Assembly (NCBI RefSeq): GCF_000376105.1
Contig: NZ_AQWM01000003.1
Coordinates: 62,001-126,000, forward strand
DNA length: 64,000 bases
Origin: Asticcacaulis benevestitus DSM 16100 = ATCC BAA-896
Lineage (GTDB): Bacteria; Pseudomonadota; Alphaproteobacteria; Caulobacterales; Caulobacteraceae
Direction of reading: 5' to 3'
In this document: one piece after another, positions 1 through 8,430 of the stretch
How the letters are laid out: each line of letters starts with the position of its first letter
How positions within the stretch are numbered: the first letter of the stretch is position 1
The notes under the pieces: model-generated
What the model was told of the DNA's origin: nothing
Databases searched by the model: none
The model's input: the letters and a program-made list of their open reading frames with translations, nothing else
Made by a program: the position numbers and the translations under genes

Positions 1-5
1 ACAGA

Positions 6-320
6 GTGAATGCTAAGCCACGTTCCGGTCAGGATGAAGTGCTGAATATTTTCGAAAGCACTGGTCACTACGCTTTCATCAAAATAGATGGCCACATCCA
101 TGAACTTAGTTATGCGCCAAACACTGGCGGCGACAGTAAGGCAACCGCTTATACGGCTGAGAACCTTCTGGTCACCGAAAACCATATCGTGAGTAAGGTC
201 GAAAAAGCTATAGACGGCAATACCTACTACCTTAAAGGCAGCCTGACCGTAGCCTATAAGGGCCAAAGCCAGACTCTCAAGGTGCAAGGTATTGACTACT
301 GTTACAACGGACCCGACTAA
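6..320 (+). CDS. Hypothetical protein, probably 5'-truncated by the window edge
   Basis: Unrecognised reading frame of about 104 residues ending in TAA at 318-320. The first possible start is a GTG at position 6, but the frame is open to the left edge, so the gene may begin outside the window. The protein is polar and rich in Thr, Tyr and Lys, with alternating hydrophobic residues that suggest a small beta-rich domain. No membrane segment or known motif is visible. It is more AT-rich than the flagellar genes nearby, which may mean it was acquired. It ends 43 bp before the convergent stop of cckA. Function unknown. Confidence 0.5.
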   Translation: MNAKPRSGQDEVLNIFESTGHYAFIKIDGHIHELSYAPNTGGDSKATAYTAENLLVTENHIVSKVEKAIDGNTYYLKGSLTVAYKGQSQTLKVQGIDYCYNGPD

Positions 321-363
321 GTGGAGCGATTGAGCCCGTCAACCTCGTGACAATTGGTAGTTT

Positions 364-2538
364 TTATGCTGCCAGTTGTTCTTTGACCCGCTCCGCCAGC
401 GTTTTGATATCGAGTGGCTTGGGCAGGAACGAGATGTTCTGCTCTGCCTCCAGCAGGTCGGAGAACTCCGATTCGGCATAGCCCGAGATAAACATCACCG
501 GCACATTGCCCAGGATCGGACGCGCCAGCTTGAGCATCGACGGACCATCCATGCCCGGCATGATGACGTCGGAGATCAGCAGGTCGAAGCGGCCATTCTC
601 GGCCTCGATGATCGCCAGCGCCTCCTCGCCGTCCTCGGCCTCCAGCACCTCATACCCGCGCTGACGCAGCAGGTGCGCCGCGATGCCGCGCACGATCTGC
701 TCGTCCTCAACAAACAGGATGCGGCCAACGCCCGAAAGATCCTTCGGCACCGGCTTGGCAGCGACAGGCTTCGGTGTAGCCAGTTCCTTCTCGGTCACGA
801 TCCACACCGGCAGGAAGATGCGGAAGGTCGCCCCCTTGCCCGGCGGCGACACGATCTGGATATGTCCACCGGCCTGATTGATAATGCCGTGAACGGTCGA
901 CAGGCCAAGGCCGGTGCCTTCGCCCAACGGCTTGGTGGTGAAAAACGGCTCGAAGGCTTGCGCCGCGATCTCGGGCGGAATACCGGGGCCGGTATCGGAC
1001 ACTTCGATCAGGGCAGCGCCCTGCGCCGGTGCTTCCGGCCATCCATAGGCCTTGGCCTCTTCCTGCGTCATGGCCTCGGCGCGGATATTGACCCGGCCGC
1101 CGCCCTGGGCGCGCATAGCGTCGCGTGCGTTGACCACAAGGTTCATCATGACCATTTCCATCTGCCCTTTATCAACGTGTACATTGGGCAGGTTGCGGCC
1201 ATAGGCGGTTTCCAGCTTGACGTCTTCGCGCACCAGACGGCGCAGCAAAACCTCGGCTTCGGAGACCATTTCGCCGACATTGAGCGTAACGCGCTTGACC
1301 GTCTGCTTGCGGGCGAAGGCCAGGAGGTTGCGCACCAGATCCTCGGCGCGGGCGATGATCTGACGAATACCGTTCAGGTCTTCGTAGGACGGATCACCCA
1401 GCGGGTGATTGAGCAGGAGCTGGTCATTGCGGAACTTGAAGCCGGTCAGAAGGTTATTGAAATCGTGCGCCATGCCGCCGGCCACCTGACCGATGGCCTG
1501 CATCTTCTGCGATTGCACAAGAGTCTGTTCGAGTTTCTTCTGCTCCGACACATCGAAGAGATAGAGGCTGAAACCGCCGGCGACGTCCGACACATAGATC
1601 TGTACGGCGCGGTCGGACTTGACCGTCAGGCTGATATCGAACGGCCCGCTCTTGCCGGTGCCCAGTTTTTCTTCCAGCGCGGCGCGTGAGTTCTCGGTGA
1701 CCAGATCGCCAAATTCCATACCGCTCAGCTTGTCCGGCACCTGTTCGGTCAGGGCGGCGAAAACCGTGTTGAAATCCTTGACGCGGGCGGTGAAAAGCTC
1801 ATCGCCCATCACCAGCGCGGCGCCAAACGGGGCGGCTTCGGCAAAGGCGTCCATCACCGCCGCCGGCATATCGCTGCGTACCTCCGGCTTGGCCTCATCC
1901 GGCAGGAAGGCGTCATCCTGCACGGCGAGCGGGTTTTCATGCTTGAGCATCAGGCCGTTACCGAGCACGCCCTGGGAAGCGGCGCGCACCAGTACGAGGT
2001 CTTCGCCAAGGCGCGACACCACCATTTCGTAATCGAAGCCGCCAAGGCGGACGAGCGCGCGGCCAATGCCTTGTGCCCTCGCCTCACGCAGCGCCACGAA
2101 CAGCGCCGGGGCGTGTTCGCCCTGCGGCAAACGTTTGGCGCCGCCGCCGGCATCTTGCCAGGCCGGATTGACCGCCAGCACATGACCATCGAAGGAGGCG
2201 ACCGCCGCGGGTTCGCTTAAGGACTTGACGATATCGAGCGCCTTGAAGCCTTCCTTGTTGAGGATATCTTCGTCGGAGGAAAAGGCGAACATGCCCATGA
2301 AGACGACACCGGCGAAGGCGACGACGATGATACCGAGCACCACGCCGACCGGCAAGCGTCCGGCCACCAGCCAGACGGCGATGCAGGCGCAAACCACGAT
2401 GACGGCCACGATGCCGAGCGTCCAGGCATTGGCCACGTTTTTCAGGTTCGGCACAGCCTTGAAGCCACCGGTCTTTTCAGATGTTCCGGCCTTGGCGTCA
2501 GCCGGCTGGGTGATCGGGGTTGCGGACAAGGGGGGCAC
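364..2538 (-). CDS. cckA: Hybrid sensor histidine kinase CckA
   Basis: Membrane-bound hybrid kinase of the alphaproteobacterial cell-cycle phosphorelay. In Caulobacter CckA sends phosphate through ChpT to CtrA and CpdR. The 724-residue protein has two membrane helices at about 41-60 and 65-85, PAS-like sensing regions at about 100-330, a DHp helix with [13 protein letters not shown] (phospho-His358), an ATPase domain with N, G1 and G2 boxes ([18 protein letters not shown]), and a C-terminal receiver with [10 protein letters not shown] (Asp657) and KPL. Caulobacter CckA is slightly shorter at about 690 residues. The gene lies downstream of flhB on the same strand, as in Caulobacter. A 190-bp gap suggests its own promoter. 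Confidence 0.93.
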   Translation of the reverse strand: MPPLSATPITQPADAKAGTSEKTGGFKAVPNLKNVANAWTLGIVAVIVVCACIAVWLVAGRLPVGVVLGIIVVAFAGVVFMGMFAFSSDEDILNKEGFKALDIVKSLSEPAAVASFDGHVLAVNPAWQDAGGGAKRLPQGEHAPALFVALREARAQGIGRALVRLGGFDYEMVVSRLGEDLVLVRAASQGVLGNGLMLKHENPLAVQDDAFLPDEAKPEVRSDMPAAVMDAFAEAAPFGAALVMGDELFTARVKDFNTVFAALTEQVPDKLSGMEFGDLVTENSRAALEEKLGTGKSGPFDISLTVKSDRAVQIYVSDVAGGFSLYLFDVSEQKKLEQTLVQSQKMQAIGQVAGGMAHDFNNLLTGFKFRNDQLLLNHPLGDPSYEDLNGIRQIIARAEDLVRNLLAFARKQTVKRVTLNVGEMVSEAEVLLRRLVREDVKLETAYGRNLPNVHVDKGQMEMVMMNLVVNARDAMRAQGGGRVNIRAEAMTQEEAKAYGWPEAPAQGAALIEVSDTGPGIPPEIAAQAFEPFFTTKPLGEGTGLGLSTVHGIINQAGGHIQIVSPPGKGATFRIFLPVWIVTEKELATPKPVAAKPVPKDLSGVGRILFVEDEQIVRGIAAHLLRQRGYEVLEAEDGEEALAIIEAENGRFDLLISDVIMPGMDGPSMLKLARPILGNVPVMFISGYAESEFSDLLEAEQNISFLPKPLDIKTLAERVKEQLAA

Positions 2539-2728
2539 CTTTCAGGAAACTAAAACGCGGACTGGATGAGAGCGCTTGACGCTATCAGGCAGCGAATCAC
2601 TGCCCGATATTAGCCCATTTTAGATGCTGTGCGCAGTTTAAGAAAACCCGAGCTATTGCAAAGGTTTGACGCGTCATCTTTTCCACAGCCGCAGGGGATA
2701 AGCACGCCCAGGCCTGTGCAGACTTTAA

Positions 2729-3805
2729 TCAGAACCCGCGCTTTTTGCGGGTGATGACGAAGCTGATCAGCTTGGCCACGGCGGCGAAATGCTGCTCGGG
2801 GATGACATCGTCGATTTCCATGCTGGCAAAGAGGGCCCGCGCCAGCGGCGGGTCTTCGACGATCGGCACATTGTGTTTGCCGGCTTCTTCGCGGATTCTC
2901 AAGGCCACGGCATCCATGCCCTTGGCGACGCAGACCGGCGCCGACATCTCGCCCATCTCGAAATGCAGGGCCACGGCGTAGTGGGTCGGGTTGGTCACCA
3001 CCACCGTGGCGGTGGCGACGTTCTGCATCATGCGACGGCGGCCCTTTTCCATGCGGAGCTGGCGCAGCTTGGCCTTGATGTGCGGATCGCCTTCGGTCTG
3101 CTTGTATTCTTCCTTTTGCTCCTGCTTCGACATCTTCATGCGTTGCAGGAAGCGGAACTTTTGCAGGGCGTAATCGGCCGCGCCCTCAACGAACAGGAAG
3201 ATGCAGACCGCCAGCGCCAGGGCGATGGCCGCCTCATGGATATAGGGCAGGATAAGCAGCGGCGAGGCATCGGCCAGGGCCAGCATATCGTTCAGGCGGT
3301 TTTTCACCACCAGATAGACGATGAAGCCGGTGACGATCAGCTTGAGCAGGGTCTTGCCGAAGGTGATGAAGGCATCGACGCCGAACAGGCGCTTGAGGCC
3401 GGTCATCGGGTTCAGCTTGGTAAAGTCCGGCGCCAGTTTCGACGGGGTGAACATCAGGCCGGTCTGCATGACATTGCCAAAGACCCCCAGCGCCATGGAC
3501 GCGCCCATGACCATCAGCAGGATAGGGATGATATCCATGATAACGGCGCGTGCGATGGCCAGGCCGCCGTCACCTTCCAGGGAATTCAGAAGCTGATCGG
3601 GATGGGCTAAAAAGGGCAGCAGATCGACCGTCAACGAGCGGCAGATATCCGGCCCCTTGATGGCGACGATGGCGCAGGCGCCGATCAGCGATAAGGCTTG
3701 CGGCAGGTCTCCGGATTTGGCGACATCGCCTTTTTCCCGAGCCTGCTGGAGTTTACGTCCCGAGGCGTCTTCTGTTTTGTCCTCGGCATCCGTTTCATCG
3801 GCCAT
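2729..3805 (-). CDS. flhB: Flagellar export apparatus protein FlhB
   Basis: Inner-membrane component of the flagellar type III export gate; its autocleavage switches export from rod/hook to filament substrates. The 358-residue protein begins with the usual EDKTEDASGRKLQQAREKG segment, has four hydrophobic stretches (about 30-55, 85-110, 140-165, 185-210) and a cytoplasmic domain with the cleavage motif NPTH at 272-275 (TNPTHYAVAL). Length is normal. It is the last gene of fliQ-fliR-flhB, starting 3 bp after the fliR stop, which indicates co-transcription and probably coupled translation. Confidence 0.95.
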   Translation of the reverse strand: MADETDAEDKTEDASGRKLQQAREKGDVAKSGDLPQALSLIGACAIVAIKGPDICRSLTVDLLPFLAHPDQLLNSLEGDGGLAIARAVIMDIIPILLMVMGASMALGVFGNVMQTGLMFTPSKLAPDFTKLNPMTGLKRLFGVDAFITFGKTLLKLIVTGFIVYLVVKNRLNDMLALADASPLLILPYIHEAAIALALAVCIFLFVEGAADYALQKFRFLQRMKMSKQEQKEEYKQTEGDPHIKAKLRQLRMEKGRRRMMQNVATATVVVTNPTHYAVALHFEMGEMSAPVCVAKGMDAVALRIREEAGKHNVPIVEDPPLARALFASMEIDDVIPEQHFAAVAKLISFVITRKKRGF

Positions 3806-3808
3806 GGT

Positions 3809-4639
3809 CTATGCACCCGGCCGGATGAAGAAGCCAAGAAGCTCCTGGTAATGCTCGATGAAGACCATCCCCATGGTGCCGAGCGACAAGGCCAGTAAGG
3901 CGAGGCCAAACAGCACGCTCAAGGGCGTGGCGGCGAAGAAGATCGGAAAGGCGGGCATCATGCGCCCGACAAAACCGGTGGCGATATTGAACACCATGGC
4001 AAAGACGATGACCGGCGCCGAAAGCTGGAGCGCCAGCACAAGGCTTTCGCTTAGGATCCGCAGCATCATGGTGCCGGCATCGGCCACCATCACCTGCTTC
4101 ATCGGCGAGAACACCTTGTAGGAATCGACCATGGCGCGGATGAACATATGATGGGTGTTGGTGGCCCATATCATCACCAGACCGAACATGGACAGAAAGG
4201 CGCCGAGACTGGTGCTCGATTGCGCTTCGGTCGGGTTGGCGGTCTGGGCGAAGGACAGGGTGGTTTGCAGAGAGAGGATTTCCCCGGTCGTGACCAGGGT
4301 GAACAGAAGCACCCGCATCAGGGTGCCGAGCATCAGGCCGATCACCGCTTCGTGGATGACGATGCCAACCAGATCCCCCAGTCCGGCGGGCATGGGCGGC
4401 AAGGTGGGGCTGACGATGGGCGTAATGATAATGGCCAGCAACAGCGCGAAACCGATTCGCAGGCGCGGCGGCACCGCAGGATCGCCAAGGCCAGGTATCA
4501 GCATGATGATGCTGGCCAGGCGGATAAAGATCAGCCCCACGGCCCAAAGCTGCGCCGAGGTGCCGAAAAAGGAGCTGATATCCGCCCCCCCTGTATCAGG
4601 CAGGCCGGTACGAATTTGCGCGGCCGCCTGCAGGAGCAT
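3809..4639 (-). CDS. fliR: Flagellar export gate protein FliR
   Basis: Export-gate protein that forms the FliPQR core pore in the MS ring. The chosen ATG at 4639 gives 276 residues (MLLQAAAQIRTGLPD); the frame continues upstream only through fliQ in another phase and gives an implausible sequence. Six hydrophobic helices alternate with short loops, and the family motif around IHEAVIGLMLGTLMR is present. It starts 2 bp after the fliQ stop and ends 3 bp before the flhB start, so the three genes form a tight operon. Confidence 0.93.
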   Translation of the reverse strand: MLLQAAAQIRTGLPDTGGADISSFFGTSAQLWAVGLIFIRLASIIMLIPGLGDPAVPPRLRIGFALLLAIIITPIVSPTLPPMPAGLGDLVGIVIHEAVIGLMLGTLMRVLLFTLVTTGEILSLQTTLSFAQTANPTEAQSSTSLGAFLSMFGLVMIWATNTHHMFIRAMVDSYKVFSPMKQVMVADAGTMMLRILSESLVLALQLSAPVIVFAMVFNIATGFVGRMMPAFPIFFAATPLSVLFGLALLALSLGTMGMVFIEHYQELLGFFIRPGA

Positions 4640-4641
4640 GG

Positions 4642-4905
4642 TTACATTGCCGCGATTTTGTTGACGATCTCGTGCATGAAGCCGGCGAGCAGTGACCCCA
4701 TCAAGGGCAGGAGCAAGAGCAGAGCCAGAAAGACCGCGATGATTTTGGGAGCGTAGATCAAGGTGGCTTCCTGAATCTGCGTCAGGGCCTGAAACAGGCC
4801 GATGGCGACACCGACCACAAGGCCGACTAAAAGGATCGGCGTACACAGCTGAATGGTCAGCCAGATCGCATCACGTCCCACGTCCAAAACTTCTGCACCG
4901 GTCAT
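4642..4905 (-). CDS. fliQ: Flagellar export gate protein FliQ
   Basis: Small inner-membrane protein (87 residues) with two hydrophobic helices at about 15-40 and 50-75, which joins FliP and FliR in the export gate core. The sequence matches the family pattern, for example VGLFQALTQIQEATL between the helices. It is first in fliQ-fliR-flhB. Upstream are a perfect TTAA-N7-TTAA box at 4989-5003 and a palindrome at 4944-4958, fitting the CtrA-controlled early class known for fliQR in Caulobacter. Confidence 0.94.
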   Translation of the reverse strand: MTGAEVLDVGRDAIWLTIQLCTPILLVGLVVGVAIGLFQALTQIQEATLIYAPKIIAVFLALLLLLPLMGSLLAGFMHEIVNKIAAM

Positions 4906-4943
4906 TTATTCTCGTCCAAACCGTTAATATTTACCAACGCGCC

Positions 4944-4958
4944 CGGCAATATTTGCCG
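4944..4958. promoter_or_regulatory. Palindrome CGGCAA-TAT-TTGCCG, candidate FlbD (ftr-like) site
   Basis: Perfect 6+3+6 inverted repeat 39 bp upstream of the fliQ start. Nearly the same 15-mer occurs at 16575-16589 and 19918-19932, also in flagellar intergenic DNA. A further half site (TTTGCCGCC) lies at about 4973-4981. Its position between the CtrA-type box and the gene would suit repression or modulation by FlbD. The FlbD assignment is inference from position and palindrome type. Confidence 0.45.
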
Positions 4959-4988
4959 CGCAATAGGCCGAATTTGCCGCCCTAACGG

Positions 4989-5003
4989 TTAATTTCACCT
5001 TAA
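4989..5003. promoter_or_regulatory. CtrA-type box TTAA-N7-TTAA upstream of fliQ
   Basis: TTAA, seven bases (TTTCACC), TTAA, an exact match to the full CtrA recognition sequence of Caulobacterales. It lies 84 bp upstream of the fliQ ATG. The motif reads the same on both strands, so direction comes only from context; fliQ is the only gene whose promoter could lie here. Confidence 0.7.
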
Positions 5004-5050
5004 GCTATGGAGAGATTCTGACGGTAAGCGCAACTGCCCTTAAAGCAGAA

Positions 5051-5115
5051 AGCAAGAAACCCCACCACCGCATCGCTACGCTCGCGGTCCCCCTCCCCGG
5101 CAAGCGGGGAGGTAC
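5051..5115. repeat. Dispersed GC-rich hairpin repeat, copy A
   Basis: Lies in the 342-bp gap between fliE and fliQ. It starts AAGAAACCCCACCACC, continues through a short variable hairpin (GCG...CGC), then GGTCCCCCTCCCC and GGCAAGCGGGGAGG. Almost the same outer sequence occurs at 52005-52070 and, more diverged, at 58143-58212. It resembles the small palindromic intergenic elements common in alphaproteobacterial genomes. No gene is seen in the rest of this gap (5116-5247). Confidence 0.75.
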
Positions 5116-5247
5116 AAGTAAGCATGTCCCTTGATTCTACGGGCGCTTAAGGCCGTCAATTTGGATGAGAAGCTAGCCGGCTAGCGACGCAGGTACACCT
5201 CGTACCCGCAAGCGACGACTGCGACGCAGATCGCCAAATTCACGGCC

Positions 5248-5559
5248 CTAAATAGGCATGCGCATGATTTCTTGATAGGCACTAATCACCTGATCGCGGA
5301 CGGCGATGACGGTCTGGAGACTGGTCTCGGCGCTGGAAATCGCTGTCACAGCGTCGATCAGTTCGGCCTTGCCCTGTGATTGCTGCACCATCATGTTTTC
5401 GGCACCTTCGGTCGATTTGACCGTCTGCTGAAGCGCGCCCTGCAACATCTTGCCGAAGTCCGGCGCACCAACAGCCTGCCCCTCTTCCTGGCCCTTGGTC
5501 AGGTTTTGAGCTTGCTTTACAGCGGCGCCATAGGCGCGTGCGGCCATCAACGGGTCCAT
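5248..5559 (-). CDS. fliE: Flagellar hook-basal body protein FliE
   Basis: Connects the MS ring to the rod and is an early export substrate. It has 103 residues, normal for the family, with the C-terminal pattern [37 protein letters not shown]. It is the last gene of flgB-flgC-fliE, 11 bp after flgC. Confidence 0.93.
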   Translation of the reverse strand: MDPLMAARAYGAAVKQAQNLTKGQEEGQAVGAPDFGKMLQGALQQTVKSTEGAENMMVQQSQGKAELIDAVTAISSAETSLQTVIAVRDQVISAYQEIMRMPI

Positions 5560-5570
5560 GATTCAGGTCC

Positions 5571-5996
5571 TTACTTTTGCAGGATATCGAGTGTTTTTTG
5601 CGTCATGGCGCGCGCCGTCTCGATCACGTTCAGATTGGCTTCGTAGGAGCGCTGCGCCTCGCGCATATCCATGGTTTCGATCAGCGGCTGGACGTTGGAT
5701 TTCTTGACGTAGCCCTTGGCGTCGGCCGCCGGATGGGTTGGGTCGTACTCCAGACCAAAGGGCTGCATATCCGGCGTGACGCTGGCCAGCTTGACGCCCG
5801 TGGCGCCATCGATCGGCGCGGAGGTAAAGACCGGCGTCTGACGACGGTAAGGGTCAGCACCCGGCGTCTTGCCGGTTGAATCGGAGTTGGCGATGTTTTC
5901 CGCGATGATTCGCATGCGCGCCTGCTGCGCCTTAAGCGCACTGGCGGCGACCGAGAGGGTCTGATCGGAATTGACCGGCTTGTTGTTATTGATCAT
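5571..5996 (-). CDS. flgC: Flagellar basal-body rod protein FlgC
   Basis: Proximal rod subunit of 141 residues. The N-terminus carries the rod/hook signature (AASALKAQQARMRIIAENIANSDSTG), and the C-terminal helix (EAQRSYEANLNVIETARAMTQKTLDILQK) is typical of axial proteins. It is secreted through the flagellar export gate without a Sec signal. It lies between flgB (11-bp gap) and fliE. Confidence 0.95.
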   Translation of the reverse strand: MINNNKPVNSDQTLSVAASALKAQQARMRIIAENIANSDSTGKTPGADPYRRQTPVFTSAPIDGATGVKLASVTPDMQPFGLEYDPTHPAADAKGYVKKSNVQPLIETMDMREAQRSYEANLNVIETARAMTQKTLDILQK

Positions 5997-6007
5997 CTAA
6001 GCCTCCT

Positions 6008-6424
6008 TTATCTGCCCGGCGCGCGGGCTGCCATGCGCACCATGGCCATAGATTTTTCGTAGAAGCTGACAGCCGCCTGGAACTGCATCCGGCTTTCCGA
6101 CATCTTGATCATCTGTTCTTCCAACACGACGCTGTTCCCGTCCATGGTGGTTTCCGAATCGGGCGAGACGACTTCCTTACCATGTTTTACGCCGCCGCCA
6201 TCGACCGCCATATGCATGGCGTTGGTCTGGACCATGCCCAGATTGTCGTTGCCTTCGGTGGCGCCGGCCACCAGAGCGCCGAAGTCCTGCGCCCTGAGAT
6301 CGCGCGGTTTGAAGCCCGGCGTCGAAGCGTTGGCAACGTTTTGCGCCACAACCTTCTGGCGGTCGTTGAGCCAGCCCATGCGCTGCTTCAGCGCCGACAT
6401 CAGCCCTATATCCTGCGTGCTCAT
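6008..6424 (-). CDS. flgB: Flagellar basal-body rod protein FlgB
   Basis: Proximal rod subunit of 138 residues with the N-terminal signature RQKVVAQNVANASTPGFKPRDL and a C-terminal amphipathic helix (MIKMSESRMQFQAAVSFYEKSM). First gene of flgB-flgC-fliE, divergent from fliO. The 148-bp shared upstream region holds a degenerate CtrA-type box at 6534-6548 and a palindrome at 6493-6507. Confidence 0.94.
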   Translation of the reverse strand: MSTQDIGLMSALKQRMGWLNDRQKVVAQNVANASTPGFKPRDLRAQDFGALVAGATEGNDNLGMVQTNAMHMAVDGGGVKHGKEVVSPDSETTMDGNSVVLEEQMIKMSESRMQFQAAVSFYEKSMAMVRMAARAPGR

Positions 6425-6492
6425 GGATCATGCCTTTTCAGTTAACGTTCGCCCTCGACTCAACCTATGTACAGGCAGGCTCCGGGTGCATG

Positions 6493-6507
6493 GGGCAAAT
6501 TATGCCC
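6493..6507. promoter_or_regulatory. Degenerate palindrome GGGCAA-ATT-ATGCCC between flgB and fliO
   Basis: Inverted repeat with the 6+3+6 layout of the 15-bp palindromes at 4944, 16575 and 19918 but with changed outer bases. It lies between divergent flgB and fliO. It may be a weaker member of the same binding-site family. Confidence 0.25.
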
Positions 6508-6533
6508 ACCTTTTGGTTAACGAAGGCTTTAAG

Positions 6534-6548
6534 TAAACGCCGCGTTAA
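6534..6548. promoter_or_regulatory. Degenerate CtrA-type box TAAA-N7-TTAA before fliO
   Basis: TAAA, seven bases (CGCCGCG), TTAA, one mismatch from the full consensus, 24 bp upstream of the fliO start and between the divergent flagellar operons. A second TTAA pair nearby (6517-6532) has an eight-base spacer and was not called. Confidence 0.35.
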
Positions 6549-6572
6549 CCGGGATGGTTCAGTAAGGATCGT

Positions 6573-6905
6573 ATGGACGTTATCAGTACCCTCAAGGCCG
6601 TGTTCGCCCTGACCATCGTGGTTGGGCTGATACTGGGGCTGGCCTATCTGCTGCGCCGATTCGCACCGGCGCTGATGGCGAAAATGCAGGCACAGCGCGG
6701 CGCCCGCCGGCTTCAGGTCGTCGAAACCCTGGTGCTCGATCCGTCGCGCCGGCTCGTTCTGGTGCGCCTTGATGACCAGGAGCGCCTGATCCTGCTCGGC
6801 GAGGGCCGTGAACTGGATGCGCCTTCCGGCTTGCACACAAAGACATTAGAGCGGTCGATTTCACCGACGAAAGCACCTCTGGACCCCAATGATGACCTGT
6901 TCTAA
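6573..6905 (+). CDS. fliO: Flagellar biosynthesis protein FliO
   Basis: Assembly factor for the FliP export-gate protein. It has 110 residues with one N-terminal membrane helix (about 8-28, FALTIVVGLILGLAYLLRRF) and a cytoplasmic part with the FliO pattern RRLQVVETLVLDPSRRLVLVRLDDQERLILLGEG. AAGGA lies just before the ATG. It overlaps the fliP start by 17 bp, so translation is likely coupled. FliO sequences are weakly conserved, but the order fliO-fliP supports the call. Confidence 0.88.
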   Translation: MDVISTLKAVFALTIVVGLILGLAYLLRRFAPALMAKMQAQRGARRLQVVETLVLDPSRRLVLVRLDDQERLILLGEGRELDAPSGLHTKTLERSISPTKAPLDPNDDLF

Positions 6906-7713
6906 GTCGCTTTCTTCCGAGATTACCGAGACGCCGAAGCGCAAAGGCATCGGCCCGAAGACGATGAACTTTATCGTGCTGGCGGTGTTCACCCTCGCCT
7001 TCACCCTGATGATTCTGCCCTATGGCGCGCTGGCCCAGTCGGTGAATGTCGATCTCGGCAAGGGCGGCACGCTCAGCGCGCGCGTGGTGCAGCTTATCGG
7101 CCTGATGACCGTGCTGTCGCTGGCGCCCTCCATCGTCATCATGAGCACCTCATTCATCCGCATTGTTGTGGTGCTGTCGCTGCTGCGCACGGCGCTGGGT
7201 CTGCAACAGAGCCCGCCTAACGCCGTCATCATTTCGCTCGCCCTCTTCCTGTCGGCCATTGTCATGGCCCCGACCTATGAACTGGCCTACAGCCAGGGCA
7301 TCAAGCCGCTGATGGATCAGGAAATAGAACTGCCGGCTGCTTTTGAAGCCGCCAGCCAGCCGGTCAAGGCCTTCATGCTGGCGCAGGTCGATCCGAAAGA
7401 TCTCGATCTCTTCGTCGGACTGTCCAAGATTGAAGCCCCTGCCGATAAAATGGACCTGCCGGTGCGCGTGGTGACGCCCGCCTTCATGATTTCCGAACTG
7501 AAAAAGGCCTTCGAGATCGGCTTCATGTTGTTCGTGCCGTTCCTCGTCATCGATCTGGTGGTGGCGTCGGTGCTGATGTCGATGGGTATGATGATGCTGC
7601 CGCCCGTAGTCATATCCCTGCCCTTCAAGCTGATCTTTTTCGTGCTGGTCGATGGCTGGCATCTGGTCGCCGGCTCACTGGTGCAGAGCTTCCATCAGGT
7701 GCCGGGGGGGTAG
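6889..7713 (+). CDS. fliP: Flagellar export gate protein FliP
   Basis: Core export-gate subunit. From the ATG at 6889 the protein has 274 residues: a 25-residue leader, a cleavable signal-like helix ending LPYGALAQ, and three further strongly hydrophobic segments. Family motifs are clear: MSTSFIRIVVVLSLLRTALGLQQSPPNAVI and VVASVLMSMGMMMLPPVVISLPFKLIFFVLVDGW. An alternative ATG at 6964 would start directly at the signal helix and fits the family length better, but it loses the overlap with fliO. Start uncertain, identity not. Confidence 0.94.
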   Translation: MMTCSKSLSSEITETPKRKGIGPKTMNFIVLAVFTLAFTLMILPYGALAQSVNVDLGKGGTLSARVVQLIGLMTVLSLAPSIVIMSTSFIRIVVVLSLLRTALGLQQSPPNAVIISLALFLSAIVMAPTYELAYSQGIKPLMDQEIELPAAFEAASQPVKAFMLAQVDPKDLDLFVGLSKIEAPADKMDLPVRVVTPAFMISELKKAFEIGFMLFVPFLVIDLVVASVLMSMGMMMLPPVVISLPFKLIFFVLVDGWHLVAGSLVQSFHQVPGG

Positions 7714-7827
7714 ATGAGCGCGCTCGGCAAAACGACCGAGGGCATTATCTCGCGCCTTTTGCGTCGTCAGCCGCGAGATCGCGTCTATTGGTCGATGGCC
7801 TCCACGCTGATCAAGCGCGCGCTATGA
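7714..7827 (+). CDS. Possible small protein directly after fliP
   Basis: A 37-residue frame whose ATG follows the fliP stop with no gap. It is basic (many Arg and Lys) and codon use is GC-rich at third positions. No known family is recognised. Its 3' part lies antisense to the lost tail of the truncated ParE-like toxin, so the frame could be accidental. It may be a small translationally coupled protein or nothing. Confidence 0.3.
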   Translation: MSALGKTTEGIISRLLRRQPRDRVYWSMASTLIKRAL

Positions 7828-7832
7828 TAAAT

Positions 7833-8078
7833 TCACAGGATAAGCACACCCTCAATGGTGACTTCATAATAGACCGTGTAGCGACCATGCGGCAGGATTC
7901 GTAGATTTGGCCTGATCTCGGCGCGCAAACCGCCAGACAAGGGATTATCTGCAAGCGCCAGGCATTTTACACGAAGTTCAGCCACAAAACTTCTGGCGCG
8001 CTTAGGTGCATCCTGCGCGATATAGGACGCAATATCCTTTAGGTCGTTTCGCGCGGCAGCCGTAAAAGCGACGCGCAT
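7833..8078 (-). pseudogene. parE: ParE/RelE-type toxin, truncated by an in-frame TGA
   Basis: RelE/ParE superfamily toxin of a type II toxin-antitoxin pair. It is 81 residues long with the family pattern AARNDLKDIASYIAQDAP, ELRVKCLALADNPLSGG, LRILPHGRYTVYYEV. The normal C-terminus (V-I-R-V-L-H-x-x-R-D) is missing: the frame stops with TGA after EGVLIL. Beyond the stop the same frame reads IYHSARLISV and ends at a TAG at 7785-7787, giving 97 residues, a usual ParE length. The TGA stands exactly where the conserved Arg codon (CGA) is expected. The start overlaps the antitoxin stop by one base. Probably an inactivated toxin. Confidence 0.75.
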
Positions 8079-8344
8079 TAACGAACAGCTTTTACGGCTA
8101 TCGTGTCTATGATCGCATCGACCTCATCAAAAACGGCTTCGGCATCGTATCGCGCCTGATCGAGGGCAGCCGTATGTAATTCATGGCGTAGCTCTTCCAG
8201 TTTGATCTGCCGTTCCTGCTGCTTGTCTTCTAAAAGGCGCAAGCCTTCGCGCACGACTTCACTGGCGTTGTTGTAACGTCCGCTGGCGAGTTGCTCTTTG
8301 ATAAAGGTCTCGAAATGCGCGCCCAGAGCTACCGATGTTGGCAT
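8078..8344 (-). CDS. parD: ParD/CopG-type antitoxin
   Basis: Ribbon-helix-helix antitoxin expected to bind the downstream ParE-like toxin and repress its own promoter. The ATG at 8344 gives 88 residues starting [18 protein letters not shown]. Residues 3-45 show the type II ParD pattern ([22 protein letters not shown]), followed by an acidic toxin-binding tail. The 8362 frame start is less likely because ParD proteins usually begin just before the beta strand. Its stop overlaps the toxin start (TAATG). Confidence 0.85.
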   Translation of the reverse strand: MPTSVALGAHFETFIKEQLASGRYNNASEVVREGLRLLEDKQQERQIKLEELRHELHTAALDQARYDAEAVFDEVDAIIDTIAVKAVR

Positions 8345-8391
8345 GATCCTCTCCACTAACAATTACTAACTGATAGTAGCACATTTCAGGC

Positions 8392-8422
8392 AAAGAAAAA
8401 GGGAGGCCGTGAAGCCTCCCTT
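8392..8422 (-). terminator. Rho-independent terminator after the SPFH gene
   Basis: Perfect 9-bp stem AAGGGAGGC/GCCTCCCTT around CGTGAA. On the minus strand it is followed by a T-rich run, 9 bp after the stop of the SPFH gene. Confidence 0.8.
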
Positions 8423-8430
8423 CCCTTGTC

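Noticed and set aside
376-1689. Long open frame on the plus strand across cckA
   Set aside because: It is antisense to a clearly conserved kinase and its translation (Arg/His/Gln-rich) is typical of the shadow frame of a GC-rich gene.
6490-6510. Sigma-54 promoter on the minus strand before flgB
   Set aside because: TGGGCA and TTGC are present, but the GG-GC spacing is one base too short.
6517-6532. TTAA-N8-TTAA near fliO as a CtrA box
   Set aside because: The spacer is eight instead of seven bases; the neighbouring TAAA-N7-TTAA was reported instead.
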